A stretch of 49,795 nt of DNA from a virus. The notes under the pieces are model-generated. The model was not told the origin of the DNA. It saw nothing but the letters and a program-made list of their open reading frames with translations, and did not search any database. This document shows positions 8,550-16,838 of this stretch, one piece after another. The stretch covers positions 1 through 49,795 of IMG/VR virus record IMGVR_UViG_3300032156_001766; one strand, 5' to 3'. Both the position numbers and the translations under genes were made by a program. The stretch's first letter is position 1; each line of letters begins with the position of its first letter.

Positions 8550-10844
8550 TTACTCTTCTTCTCCAACCTTAGAGTAGTAAATGGTGCAACGACAATTGAT
8601 GTTCTCTTCTGCCAATGATCCAAGACCAGGAGCCTCCATATAATCCTGGCCTACTTTAAAATCTTCATCTACTCCAATCCCTTCACCGGAGTATTCCTTA
8701 TCCGCTGCAAGGTGAGTTTCTCTGGTGTTATCATCTCGTGAGGATAGCCAGTGTTTTTGAAGGAGATCTTCCAACTCCAGTTGCCTGACCGACTCAAGAT
8801 CTGATTTATTCATTGCTGATATTGTCTCTGTTCGGGCAATCAAAGAGGCTCGGTATTGTTCCCACGACTCAAACTTTCCCCTCAATGTCTCGGAAACCGT
8901 AACGATCGAGTCTCCTTCTGCAAAGCCTTCTCTTAAAATAGCTTCAATCTCATCAAATGTCGTTCCTGCTACCTCTTTAGAAAACTGTTTCATCCTCGAA
9001 CCCAACCACTTGAGGACTCTTGGATCGTTGACATTAAACTCAACGGCAATGGCTTTACCTTCTCCTTGATTGGCGGCCTTGCCTGTAAAATTTAACTCCT
9101 CTATTCGAACATCCCCATATTCTTTCATGATAGTCTGGACGACTGGGGTAAACTTTTTGACCAAAGCCTCCCTTTCCTCTTTCTGATTTATATTGATGGC
9201 TCTGAGGTTGGTTTTATTTTCCTTCAGGTGTTGGCGTATCCTCTGACGTGACCAGCCTGCATATTGACCAACAACCTTTTTCCATTCTCTGTTAAGTCTC
9301 TGGATGACCTCCTCACATTGTGCCTTAAAATATTGTTGCATAGGGACAAGGAGGATCTGCTCAAGCCCCTCTTCCTCAGACGCAAAGGTCTTCCAATAAG
9401 TATCTTTCCTTTCATCTGTCCAAAAGGTTAGGTCAGCCTGTTTTGTCAGGAGTCTCTTTCCTTCTTCTTCCTCTTCAGGTTTCACAACGGGTTTGGGCTT
9501 AGAAATAGCTGGGCTACTCGATAACTGAATATCACCCCAAGTTCCCCACGGCCTATCTCCCCAATCTACAGGCTCCATACCAAGATTCTCTCTCTCCTGG
9601 TTAATTACAGTGACTTTAGTTCTGATTCTTGTTTCCATGGCCCGGAGTTCGTACTCTTGGTCTTCAGTAGATGGAAGCTCAAAGTCACAAGTCAGCCCTT
9701 GATCGTAGTCAGGCAGGAAGAAGGCTTCGATTGATTCTTCCATCAGCATGCACTTCGGCCTCATGCACTCGTGGATGAAGGTCCTGTCGAGCCCCGCCAT
9801 ATTGGCTCGATTGACATCCTCTACCAAACCCACCTTTGCAGGAGATAGGTCAAAGGCTGTGATGAGTTTATCTCTTGCAAACCTACCCACTTCATCAATC
9901 ATAGACTGTCGGGCAGTTTGGCCAATCGCAGAAGCCTTGAGACCTGAATGAGTGATGAGAGTATCTCCTGCCTTCAACGAACCTGTATATTGCTCATGAA
10001 TAGTCGCCTTCAACTCATCGACTTGATCTTTGTGAAGATTCTGGTCTGTCGTAAGATGAAGACCTGGAGTTGCGCCATGTTCAAAAAAGGATTTCTGTTG
10101 TTGCATCAGAAAAAGGTCAATATCGTAGGGATAGGTCTGAGCCATGAGAGGCGACATCCCCTGGAATGGAGATGCCGGATGAGGATAGATCATAGGGAAA
10201 ACCTGCTCAGGAGTAAACTCCTGATAAATGTTTCCATCCCTGTATTCCCAATAGTCAAGGTCAGCCACACTGGTTACTTTAGCTCTTAAAGTAGCCCACT
10301 TGGTCAAGGGAAGAGGAAAGATCTGACGGGTCACGTTGAGGTTATCTCTGAGCTTCAACCAACCACAGAGACCCGACAACTCAAGCCGAATCATGGTGTT
10401 ATACCAAAGCGTAAAGCGTGTCATGAACTTATTGGGTCTTGAGATGAGCTCCAAGAAAGGATGCTCTATCAGCTCTTCCCTTTCAAGATTAAGATTCTTG
10501 AGGAAATACTTTTGATCTTCCTCTTTCTCAAGCATCCGATAGTTTGCTTTCCACTGGACATCCCGAATGATCTTCCCCGTTTGTTTTGACCGATAGATGA
10601 AAAGCTTCAAAGGAATCATGGCTATTGACTTGCCCAGCTTATCAATACAGGTATATACCCATGACTTATAAGCATCCACCAGTTGCCAGTATTCTTTCTC
10701 TGGAGTAACCCCGGCTCCAACATTAGTATAGTAGGCTCCAACAATAGGAACACCAGGGGGAGGAGGAGTCTTATCAGGTTTGGCTATCTTAACAATCGCA
10801 GAAGGATTACGAAGACGATCAAGATACCCTATGGCAGTATTCAC
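8550..10844 (-). CDS. Portal protein fused to MuF-like minor head protein
   Basis: 764 residues, starting at a GTG that overlaps the upstream stop (GTGA). Residues about 40-430 follow the HK97-type portal family (a VYTCIDKLGKSIA helix, then PLMAQTYPYDIDLFL and an AKVGLVEDVNRANM region). The carboxy third is the Mu F/SPP1 gp7 head-morphogenesis domain: IARTETISAMNKSD, HWLSSRDDNTRETHLAAD and the conserved cysteines in ENINCRCTIYY. A proline/acidic linker (PKPVVKPEEEEEG) joins the two. The portal is the DNA entry ring; MuF-type proteins are ejected or sit at the portal. Fusion in one chain is known but not the rule. Confidence 0.92.
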   Translation of the reverse strand: MNTAIGYLDRLRNPSAIVKIAKPDKTPPPPGVPIVGAYYTNVGAGVTPEKEYWQLVDAYKSWVYTCIDKLGKSIAMIPLKLFIYRSKQTGKIIRDVQWKANYRMLEKEEDQKYFLKNLNLEREELIEHPFLELISRPNKFMTRFTLWYNTMIRLELSGLCGWLKLRDNLNVTRQIFPLPLTKWATLRAKVTSVADLDYWEYRDGNIYQEFTPEQVFPMIYPHPASPFQGMSPLMAQTYPYDIDLFLMQQQKSFFEHGATPGLHLTTDQNLHKDQVDELKATIHEQYTGSLKAGDTLITHSGLKASAIGQTARQSMIDEVGRFARDKLITAFDLSPAKVGLVEDVNRANMAGLDRTFIHECMRPKCMLMEESIEAFFLPDYDQGLTCDFELPSTEDQEYELRAMETRIRTKVTVINQERENLGMEPVDWGDRPWGTWGDIQLSSSPAISKPKPVVKPEEEEEGKRLLTKQADLTFWTDERKDTYWKTFASEEEGLEQILLVPMQQYFKAQCEEVIQRLNREWKKVVGQYAGWSRQRIRQHLKENKTNLRAININQKEEREALVKKFTPVVQTIMKEYGDVRIEELNFTGKAANQGEGKAIAVEFNVNDPRVLKWLGSRMKQFSKEVAGTTFDEIEAILREGFAEGDSIVTVSETLRGKFESWEQYRASLIARTETISAMNKSDLESVRQLELEDLLQKHWLSSRDDNTRETHLAADKEYSGEGIGVDEDFKVGQDYMEAPGLGSLAEENINCRCTIYYSKVGEEE

Positions 10845-11020
10845 TTCTCTTCCTCCTTCTTCTGCTCATTAAAATGTTTATCTAAAAACCCCTTCAGTCC
10901 GTCCAAAGTTTCAAAGACATAAAGATCTTTCTCACTCTTTGTCAGATTTGTAACCTCTTTAGGATTAACAATCCAACCATTCACCACTCGCTCAATAAGA
11001 ATTGGTTCTCCTGGAATCAT
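10841..11020 (-). CDS. Small protein between terminase and portal
   Basis: 59 residues starting MIPGEPILIERVVNGWIV, with a charged tail (NEQKKEEEK). The ATG lies just after the terminase stop with GGGAGA about ten bases upstream, and the stop overlaps the portal GTG (GTGA). Coupling on both sides argues for a real gene. I do not recognise it; small proteins in this place are often of unknown function. Confidence 0.7.
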   Translation of the reverse strand: MIPGEPILIERVVNGWIVNPKEVTNLTKSEKDLYVFETLDGLKGFLDKHFNEQKKEEEK

Positions 11021-11024
11021 TTTC

Positions 11025-12452
11025 TTAGTCTCCCTTTAGCCATCTTTGCATTGCCACATCTCTATCTCTTCCTCCTTTGATGACATGATCTTGATAGGCA
11101 ATAATTTCCCCCGCTTGCCTCTCTTGCTTATGTTCCTCTGCCTTAGGAGTGGTAGATGCTCCGGCAAAAAACAAACCCGGTACAGCCCTTGCCGAAATCA
11201 AAGGCTCAAGCGCATACCTAATAGCGTCCCAACAATGGTTATTCTTGTCGATGATATCTGGAAGGACATCTCCGGTCAACTGATCGACCTTATGCTTGTA
11301 GGTCCGACTCTCTTCATCTGTATGGGCACAACGGGGATGAATGACAATCTTTTCAAAGGCTCTTAAGAATGAGATCCCATCCTCTACACTTCCCGGCCCT
11401 TTTGAAGCACCTACTACCCGGGGATAACCATGCCGCTGAAGATGTCGGATTGTATCGGGTCTCGAATTATCGGCTCTCGCCGTATGTTCTTTGGCCCCCG
11501 AAACTGTATCAAATTTCTTGGGTATGTCGTCGAGCTCAACCTCAAGACCCCAAAACTCTTCTTCAATATAAAGCCTGTTATCAAAGATCCACATCTTGAT
11601 GAGTGTCACTGGATCGGTGGAGAAGCCCCAGTCTATACCATAATAAGGGCCATTCCAATCAGGAGCTGGGATGAAGGAATCTAAAATACATTTGCCTCTC
11701 ATCACTTGAGAGCTGCTTCTCTTCTGAACCTGCCCATCCCACACATGATCGTAGGCGTCTTTGTCGACTCGAGCTAAGTAATCTTTTTCTGCCCGCAACT
11801 CTTTCGAGAGCCAGGGATTATCTCTCCAACTTGTTTCTACAACCACTGATCCTGGAAATTCTTTCAAGATCGCTTCACGGTTAACAATAAATCTTTTGTA
11901 TGTAGGATCTGTTTCTTCGTGAGGATTGAAGGACACCCAAAGCTCTGACCCCGACTCTCGTATGGTCGGAATCAGGATAGACCAGGAATTCTCACTGACC
12001 TTTTCTGCTTCCTCAACCCAGCAGATATCGATCCCTTCCATCGACTTTATCTTATTGACGTTATTCTTGAGTCCTGCAAATATGAACTCTGTGCCCGTGA
12101 TTCCTTTTATCTCAATATTAGAAGGATTTGGATAATAATCCTGAAGACCTGTTAGCCTCATCTGGTCGCAAAGAAGCTGGTGAACAGATTCCTTGATAGA
12201 GTTTTGAAATTCCCGGGCACATAAGACCCGAATACAAGAACGGGCTCCTTTAATAAGGAGTGCCCTTGCAAACGACCAAGACTTAACACCTCCTCTTCCT
12301 CCATAAGCCACTTTATATCTGGCAGGATGAAAAAGAAACTCCATCTTTTCGGGAATTTGAATTCTTGCTATATTTTGTTGTTGAAAATTAGATTGTTCAG
12401 CGAGTTGTTCTTTGACCATTAATGCACTGCGGGTGAAACGACAGGTTGTCAA
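11025..12452 (-). CDS. terL: Terminase large subunit
   Basis: 475 residues. The ATPase half shows Walker A GGRGGVKS (51-58) and Walker B IDICWVEEAE (141-150); the nuclease half shows the acidic residues of the RNase H fold in YGIDWGF (D274), ARADNS (D328) and WDAIRYAL (D409). It resembles the terminase_3/PBSX group. It cuts concatemeric DNA and pumps it into the prohead. The start is probably a TTG overlapping the upstream stop (TTGA) with GGAGG six bases before it; an ATG at 12419 is the alternative but has no ribosome site. Confidence 0.93.
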   Translation of the reverse strand: MTTCRFTRSALMVKEQLAEQSNFQQQNIARIQIPEKMEFLFHPARYKVAYGGRGGVKSWSFARALLIKGARSCIRVLCAREFQNSIKESVHQLLCDQMRLTGLQDYYPNPSNIEIKGITGTEFIFAGLKNNVNKIKSMEGIDICWVEEAEKVSENSWSILIPTIRESGSELWVSFNPHEETDPTYKRFIVNREAILKEFPGSVVVETSWRDNPWLSKELRAEKDYLARVDKDAYDHVWDGQVQKRSSSQVMRGKCILDSFIPAPDWNGPYYGIDWGFSTDPVTLIKMWIFDNRLYIEEEFWGLEVELDDIPKKFDTVSGAKEHTARADNSRPDTIRHLQRHGYPRVVGASKGPGSVEDGISFLRAFEKIVIHPRCAHTDEESRTYKHKVDQLTGDVLPDIIDKNNHCWDAIRYALEPLISARAVPGLFFAGASTTPKAEEHKQERQAGEIIAYQDHVIKGGRDRDVAMQRWLKGD

Positions 12453-12874
12453 TCCTTTCCTCCGTTTTCTTTTATCCCATTTGACTTTACAAACTCAACC
12501 TCCAGCTTCTGCAACGGGATCGGACCACCACCAGGACCCGCTATCCTTGTTTCCTTTGGAGGAAAATGTCCACTAAGCTCATGGGCACTTATCCGAGCCT
12601 TCTGTCGAATTGACCAATCAATCAAACCCTCGGAGTAAATAACCTTATGGGTGACAGATTTGACTCTCTTCTTCGTTTTCTTGTCCATGCGAAACACACT
12701 TACCTTACCCAGAAACTGTTCTGTCTTAAAAGCATTCAGCTCTTCCTTGAGTTTCTCGGCCAACAGATCCCATCCTATTCCTCTTTCTTCCAAGGCTAAC
12801 CGAGAAACATCAACGGCCCTCTGTGCTGCTTCCTTACTCTGCTCTTTCGTAGGTTCATGACCTGCCATACTCAT
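12449..12874 (-). CDS. Terminase small subunit-like protein
   Basis: 141 residues, directly before and coupled to the large terminase gene. The protein is charged, with a helical amino half and a glycine/proline patch (AGPGGGPIPL). No clear motif identifies it; the assignment rests on position, size and charge. A helix-turn-helix could lie around residues 10-50. It would recognise the packaging site and stimulate the large subunit. It is the first gene behind the promoter at 12919-12947. Confidence 0.55.
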   Translation of the reverse strand: MSMAGHEPTKEQSKEAAQRAVDVSRLALEERGIGWDLLAEKLKEELNAFKTEQFLGKVSVFRMDKKTKKRVKSVTHKVIYSEGLIDWSIRQKARISAHELSGHFPPKETRIAGPGGGPIPLQKLEVEFVKSNGIKENGGKD

Positions 12875-12918
12875 TAACCCATTACCATTTATCTATTGTT
12901 GTTACAATCACACACAGG

Positions 12919-12947
12919 AGTATATAGGAATAGAAGAAAAAAATCAA
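12919..12947 (-). promoter_or_regulatory. Sigma70-like promoter upstream of the packaging genes
   Basis: On the minus strand TTGATT (-35, 12942-12947), a 17-base spacer and TATACT (-10, 12919-12924). It lies about 45 bases before the small terminase start and probably drives the packaging and head operon. The surrounding 12875-13093 stretch holds no convincing gene other than the doubtful mini-ORF listed separately. Confidence 0.6.
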
Positions 12948-12973
12948 GACATCATCTTGAGGGAGTTATGACA

Positions 12974-13057
12974 TTAAGATGAGAACCCGGCCGGATAGTC
13001 TTCCCTGACTACACCTATTTGTAGGATACACATTGCATCTATAAAAATCTTGCCCAT
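12974..13057 (-). other. Doubtful mini-ORF in line with the preceding gene's TGA
   Basis: 27 codons from ATG (13057) to TAA. The same frame is open right back to the TGA that ends the 47-residue zinc protein, giving 39 sense codons (INVGEKVYSND...YPAGFSS) that look protein-like. There is no ribosome site before the ATG. It could be a read-through extension, a decayed gene end or chance. Confidence 0.2.
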
Positions 13058-13093
13058 TCTATCGTTTGAATAAACCTTTTCCCCAACATTGAT

Positions 13094-13237
13094 TCATTTC
13101 TTTTTCATCTCCTTACATTTCTTGCAAGTTACCTTTTCCCAATAAAGACTAAATTTAGAACTATCTATTTTGTTATTACATAGATTATAGATACCATGAC
13201 AGGAACAAGCCCCCTTATGGACTATCTTCTTTTTCAT
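13094..13237 (-). CDS. Small zinc-binding protein
   Basis: 47 residues with CxC near residue 11, a single Cys at 20 and CKKC near 38-41, so four or five cysteines that could hold one zinc. A GGGAG ribosome site lies five bases before the ATG, and the gene begins two bases after the upstream stop. Such mini zinc ribbons are common in phages; the function is unknown. Confidence 0.6.
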   Translation of the reverse strand: MKKKIVHKGACSCHGIYNLCNNKIDSSKFSLYWEKVTCKKCKEMKKK

Positions 13238-13238
13238 T

Positions 13239-14171
13239 TCATCTCCCTTCTGTTATTCCCGGAGACTTCATCCTTTTGGGATTATTGTTGGCAAACCTTT
13301 CAAAGGCTGAGATTCTTTCTGCAACCCCTAAAATCTGATAATCCGTACAGTTGGCTTTGACGGAGAGATGTAAATAGGCCTTGAGCAGGGCTACCGCAAG
13401 ATTATCTCTTGCCCGGACCAGAATCAATGGTTCATCATCTGGGATTGGTTCTCCATTTGATGTCTTTATAATCTGTTCCCCTTCAATATGAAACTTTGGA
13501 TCTATAACTCTCATTTTTCCCCTCCTATTCCAAAAACTTTTATGCCAGAGTTCAATTCTTCCTTTTAGACTCTTAGAAGTGGCCTTTGACATACAATGTT
13601 CTTCGTAGGCTTCGTTATCAAATGTTCTAATTCCCTCCTCCAACTTCTTCACCCTTTTCTGACTTTGTTCCAATTGCTCAAAATATTGTTTAGCCCATCT
13701 GGTTTCACTATCTCGCTCTGACCCTAACTCCTCAATACGCTTTTCTTTTGCATGGAGAGCCTTGCAAACCTTCTCATAAGCATCGGCGGTTGGATATGGT
13801 TGTCGGTCATGTAAAATTGCAAGTTTAAGTTCTCTCTCCAACTCCTTCACTTTATTCTCGGCCATCCCCAACCTGTCTACCAATTTCACTCCGTGTCTTG
13901 TATCAACCATTCTCAACTTCTCGTTCTGTTCCTCCAACTTCTTCACCCTTATCACTAAATCAAAATGGTCAGAGGGATAATTCTCCTTTATAAAATCTTT
14001 TAACCTCTCACATTCGGAGAGGAGAAGTTCGGCCACATGTAATATTTTGTCTATATTACCGAATATCTTTTGCTCATCTTGGGATTGTGAAACATCTATT
14101 GAGTGATTAAGGGAAGCCCTTGATAAAGCCAAAACATTTTTCATTTCATCATTTGTCATCTTCTCGTCCAT
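13239..14171 (-). CDS. Coiled-coil phage protein with conserved carboxy-terminal domain
   Basis: 310 residues. Residues about 60-190 are heptad-rich and charged (KKLEEQNEKLRMVDT, NKVKELERELKLAIL, QSQKRVKKLEEGIR), a clear coiled coil. The last 80 or so (IPDDEPLILVRARDNLAVALL, then YLHLSVKANCTDYQI) form a compact domain that I recall from other phage proteins of unknown role. A GGAGG precedes the start. It lies before the packaging genes, so it might act in assembly or be a late regulator. Confidence 0.7.
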   Translation of the reverse strand: MDEKMTNDEMKNVLALSRASLNHSIDVSQSQDEQKIFGNIDKILHVAELLLSECERLKDFIKENYPSDHFDLVIRVKKLEEQNEKLRMVDTRHGVKLVDRLGMAENKVKELERELKLAILHDRQPYPTADAYEKVCKALHAKEKRIEELGSERDSETRWAKQYFEQLEQSQKRVKKLEEGIRTFDNEAYEEHCMSKATSKSLKGRIELWHKSFWNRRGKMRVIDPKFHIEGEQIIKTSNGEPIPDDEPLILVRARDNLAVALLKAYLHLSVKANCTDYQILGVAERISAFERFANNNPKRMKSPGITEGR

Positions 14172-14187
14172 CTTTTAATACCTCCAC

Positions 14188-14394
14188 CTATCTCTTATCC
14201 TGTGTTTTCCACCATATTCCCACGGATATATTCATTTCTTCCCTTTTTTTATTTTCATACCAGTCTGCTAAACGTCGTAAATTTTTATTTAACTTTTCCC
14301 ATTCTTTAATTGTTCTTGGTGTAGGGATCATTGCTAAAAATGATTGCATCCTATAATTTTTAAAAAAACATTCCAAAATAACCTTCTCATCCAT
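14188..14394 (-). CDS. Hypothetical protein
   Basis: 68 residues, aromatic- and charge-rich (WEKLNKNLRRLADWYENKK), probably helical. Its opening MDEK is shared with the next gene (MDEKM), and both have similar upstream bases, which may reflect a local duplication of the translation start. Function unknown. Confidence 0.55.
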   Translation of the reverse strand: MDEKVILECFFKNYRMQSFLAMIPTPRTIKEWEKLNKNLRRLADWYENKKREEMNISVGIWWKTQDKR

Positions 14395-14407
14395 CTTTGC
14401 CTTCTTC

Positions 14408-14527
14408 TCATCCCGAGGATGTACAACCAGAAATTAGTATTAAAATAACGATGATTAAAAATCCCAGGAAAAACCAGAAGGAGTTACAGGTCTCCTTCTG
14501 ACATCCTTCCCATATTATTCTTTTCAT
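14408..14527 (-). CDS. Mini membrane lipoprotein
   Basis: 39 residues behind a strong GGAGGGACGGAG ribosome site. One hydrophobic segment (about residues 18-33) ends in LISGC, a fair lipobox, leaving only five residues (CTSSG) after cleavage. Two further cysteines lie near the amino end. Such tiny lipoproteins resemble colicin-type lysis peptides or outer-membrane spanin subunits in shape only. Being downstream of a terminator, it would need read-through or its own promoter. Confidence 0.5.
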   Translation of the reverse strand: MKRIIWEGCQKETCNSFWFFLGFLIIVILILISGCTSSG

Positions 14528-14544
14528 CTCCGTCCCTCCAAAGG

Positions 14545-14576
14545 AAAAAAGGAAGGGGATTGTTTACCCCTTCCTT
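14545..14576 (-). terminator. Rho-independent terminator
   Basis: On the minus strand a perfect 10-bp stem, AAGGAAGGGG with CCCCTTCCTT (14567-14576 and 14549-14558 on the plus strand), an 8-base loop and then TTTTTT. It ends transcription of the secreted-protein gene just upstream. Confidence 0.9.
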
Positions 14577-14603
14577 ACTCATATCCTTACTCATATTTAG
14601 AGT

Positions 14604-14701
14604 TTAGTTCTTAAAATCCTGCACCCGGACATAAATAATGGTGTAAAGATTTGAAGATTTTGAACGACCAACTTGTGGCATAATCCCGCCAGAGGCACCG
14701 G
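14604..14701 (-). other. Open alternative-frame tail after the secreted-protein stop
   Basis: Immediately past the TAG of the secreted protein, the minus-one frame stays open for about 32 codons to a TAA at 14604-14606, just before the terminator. It encodes a protein-like tail (AGASGGIMPQVGRSK..., then LYTIIYVRVQDFKN). It could be the true carboxy end joined by a frameshift, a sequencing slip (a GGGGG run lies just upstream), or a small ORF from the internal ATG. Confidence 0.4.
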
Positions 14702-15487
14702 CTATAGTTGAGTTGTTCCAATTTGGCCAACACCGTTTCCAGAAAGACTACCCCCTGTTGTCCACGACTTAGCACTGGCTGCTTCACGGATCTGATATCT
14801 CACCGTTTTGACATTCAATTTCTGGACTTCATTACTTCTCAGACCTTTTAAAACTTCTTTATAGAGGTCTTTGAATTTAATATCATTTGACTGCCAAAGC
14901 ACATCGACGATACAATCAGAATTTTGCAAAGGAAGAATCACTCCGCAACCAAACTTAGGTAGCAGGGTCTGAACATCTCTTTCGTTTGGAGAAACAAAGT
15001 TCAACTCGCCAGGTCCAACTACATTCGGAGCAGAACCGACAGCAACCCGACTCGGAGCCGTGATATTAATTTCCTGACTGGGTGCAATTACCTGATCATT
15101 ATTCTGGTTCTGACCTTGCCCTTGACCTTGCTGCTGTCCTTGTATCTGTCCTTGCTGTTGTTTATTGATATTTATATTTTTATTGTCAATGTCAACAGCC
15201 CCCCTCTCAATAGTAGCCGTAGCTGATGGAGAAAATGACTTATTCCCAATCCCCACGTTGTTGCCAATATTAACATCGTTGTTAATCTCAGGTTTCACCT
15301 GAATATTTGGATTCACATTGATGTTCGGACTAATTGTTGAATTTAAACTCTGCCCCTGACCTTGCTGTAAATTTGCCCCTACAGGAGACAAATTACCCGT
15401 ATCAGGTCCAGTAACAGTAACCTGTGCAAATGCAGGAACCACCATAACCAGTATCAAAAACATTGTTAATGCTAAAATCTTTTTCAT
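14702..15487 (-). CDS. Secreted Gln/Asn-rich protein
   Basis: 261 residues with a textbook signal peptide (MKKILALTMFLILVMVVPAFA, cut before Q22). The mature part opens with Asn/Ile/Val patches (ISPNINVNPNIQV, DVNIGNNVGIGN), then a glutamine/glycine run around residues 109-130, then a more globular end with two cysteines (FGCGVIL, NSDC) that could form a disulfide. It has its own promoter and terminator. Export by a phage gene suggests a periplasmic or surface role, such as a lysogeny or superinfection factor. I know no family. See the open frame beyond its stop. Confidence 0.75.
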   Translation of the reverse strand: MKKILALTMFLILVMVVPAFAQVTVTGPDTGNLSPVGANLQQGQGQSLNSTISPNINVNPNIQVKPEINNDVNIGNNVGIGNKSFSPSATATIERGAVDIDNKNININKQQQGQIQGQQQGQGQGQNQNNDQVIAPSQEINITAPSRVAVGSAPNVVGPGELNFVSPNERDVQTLLPKFGCGVILPLQNSDCIVDVLWQSNDIKFKDLYKEVLKGLRSNEVQKLNVKTVRYQIREAASAKSWTTGGSLSGNGVGQIGTTQL

Positions 15488-15568
15488 GTTTCACTTCTCC
15501 TTGTAATAGATTTGTTAAGTTAACATCTCAGATCACTCCAGCCTTTCGTCTCACCTCCTTTATCCTAT

Positions 15569-15596
15569 ATTATATACAAACTTCAAAATTTTGTAA
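15569..15596 (-). promoter_or_regulatory. Phage promoter, TATAATAT class
   Basis: TATAAT at 15569-15574 inside TATATAATATAG, a 16-base T-rich spacer and TTACAA at 15591-15596. It is one of five near-identical sites and sits about 75 bases before the secreted-protein start, with AAAGGAGGTGAG in the leader. Confidence 0.6.
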
Positions 15597-15616
15597 TGTT
15601 TTATGAAGTTGTTAAA

Positions 15617-15808
15617 TCAAGGTTGAAATTTATATAACTTATGATCATCTTCCACCAACCTAAAATAATCTGGATTGTTTGGATCTTTGGAATGATGACC
15701 ATTCAGGAGTGATACTATTCTTTCTCCCCACCAATTGTCCACCTTCTCCACTATCAATTTGTCACTTATGTTTTCTCTGTTGAAGTTATCTACCATTATT
15801 ATTTTCAT
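15617..15808 (-). CDS. Hypothetical protein
   Basis: 63 residues (MKIIMVDNFNRENISD..., then WWGERIVSLLNGHHSK and YFRLVEDDHKLY). It looks like a small folded, globular protein of the kind common in phage accessory blocks. It lies between a small membrane protein and the promoter of the secreted protein. Function unknown. Confidence 0.6.
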   Translation of the reverse strand: MKIIMVDNFNRENISDKLIVEKVDNWWGERIVSLLNGHHSKDPNNPDYFRLVEDDHKLYKFQP

Positions 15809-15820
15809 TTTTTCTCTCTC

Positions 15821-15925
15821 TTAGTCTGGCAACAATGCAATCACCTTCCACATTATCCACACCAATGTAGAGATGAAAAAGGGTTCACTCATTTCAAGTA
15901 ATAAACCAATCAGTAAATATCTCAT
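15821..15925 (-). CDS. Small hydrophobic protein
   Basis: 34 residues, starting MRYLLIGLLLEMSEPFF and ending VWIMWKVIALLPD. Most of the chain is hydrophobic and could cross the membrane once or twice. AAAGGGA lies seven bases before the ATG. Being near the lytic transglycosylase, it could be a holin-like peptide, but there is no direct support. Confidence 0.35.
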   Translation of the reverse strand: MRYLLIGLLLEMSEPFFISTLVWIMWKVIALLPD

Positions 15926-15939
15926 CCTTCATTTCCCTT

Positions 15940-16188
15940 TTAAATCCTTTTTATGTTTTTGAGTTTTTGAATAACAAACTCATCCATCTCACCTTTACCC
16001 TTTCCAACAATATCACAAAGCCCCACAATCCACTCGACCAAAGTTGCTCTGGCAATAGTCACCTTCCCACACAAACGAGCATGGGGCATTTCATACCTTT
16101 TGGCTATTCTTTTCATAACCTGAACACTAACCCCACACGCCCTGGCTATATCATGCCATCCTATAAGAATTAAATGTTCATTTATCAT
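15940..16188 (-). CDS. Helix-turn-helix DNA-binding protein
   Basis: 82 residues. GWHDIARACGVSVQVMKRIAK reads as a helix-turn-helix of the excisionase/MerR-like or AlpA-like kind, followed by a wing-like strand (ARLCGKVTIARATLVEW). It probably binds DNA as a small regulator of the neighbouring lysis or late genes. Confidence 0.6.
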   Translation of the reverse strand: MINEHLILIGWHDIARACGVSVQVMKRIAKRYEMPHARLCGKVTIARATLVEWIVGLCDIVGKGKGEMDEFVIQKLKNIKRI

Positions 16189-16217
16189 TTCCTTTTACCC
16201 CGTTTACCATTCCCCCT

Positions 16218-16838
16218 TCACTCCAGTTGAGTTTTATATTGTGTGGCTTTCTCCATCACAAGGTTTACATATCGATCAGGTTTTTTGCTTACAAAACCAC
16301 CATACACAGTAAGCACCTTTTTCAAGTCACCATACTGCTTTAACAGATCCCCAAGATATGTTATGCCAATCCTTACGTTCAAGGCAGCATTATGCTTACT
16401 TCTCAACCCCAACAACTCTCCCCCTGCATACATATTCCATGTCGCAGGCATAATCTGCATCAACCCCCTTGCCCCAACAGTACTAACTGCATCAGCCCGA
16501 AACTCAGACTCTACAGCCACAATGCCAAGAACCACATGAATTGGAACCTCGCTTGATCTTGCCTCATCCATTATCACATCGGCTATCTCAAGAGCCTGAC
16601 CAACAGTAAGAGGTTTATTGCGCAAGATTTCAAGAAGGATATATTTACTTTGCCTTTCTTTTAAATGATATTTCACCGTTTGGTAACTGCCTCTTATTAA
16701 ATCCATACTCGCCTTTTCCGTCCATTGGAAAAGAAGAGAAGTAATAAGCAGGGCAATCAAAATCCCATAAGCAAACCGTGCTCTCCTTTTAACTCTTCTC
16801 AATATCTTTTCATGAGTTTCTTTTAATATAACAGACAT
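16218..16838 (-). CDS. Membrane-anchored lytic transglycosylase (SLT family)
   Basis: 206 residues. A basic amino end is followed by a membrane segment (about 24-38, YGILIALLITSLLF). The catalytic domain shows the soluble lytic transglycosylase pattern: VESEF with catalytic Glu near residue 110, then GARGLMQIMPATW and NVRIGITYL with a tyrosine near the end (VLTVYGGF). It cleaves the MurNAc-GlcNAc bond of peptidoglycan to a 1,6-anhydro product. Anchoring suggests a signal-anchor-release endolysin or a periplasmic lysis/entry enzyme. A GGAGGG precedes the start. Confidence 0.85.
   Translation of the reverse strand: MSVILKETHEKILRRVKRRARFAYGILIALLITSLLFQWTEKASMDLIRGSYQTVKYHLKERQSKYILLEILRNKPLTVGQALEIADVIMDEARSSEVPIHVVLGIVAVESEFRADAVSTVGARGLMQIMPATWNMYAGGELLGLRSKHNAALNVRIGITYLGDLLKQYGDLKKVLTVYGGFVSKKPDRYVNLVMEKATQYKTQLE

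Noticed and set aside
6731-8623. Protease start at 8623
   Set aside because: It would overlap the portal end by 74 bases and read a basic non-conserved stretch; the ATG at 8536 has a strong AAGGAGG.
15940-16188. Lysogeny repressor
   Set aside because: The helix-turn-helix protein lacks a cleavable or oligomerising domain, and no integrase or divergent promoter pair supports a lysogeny switch.
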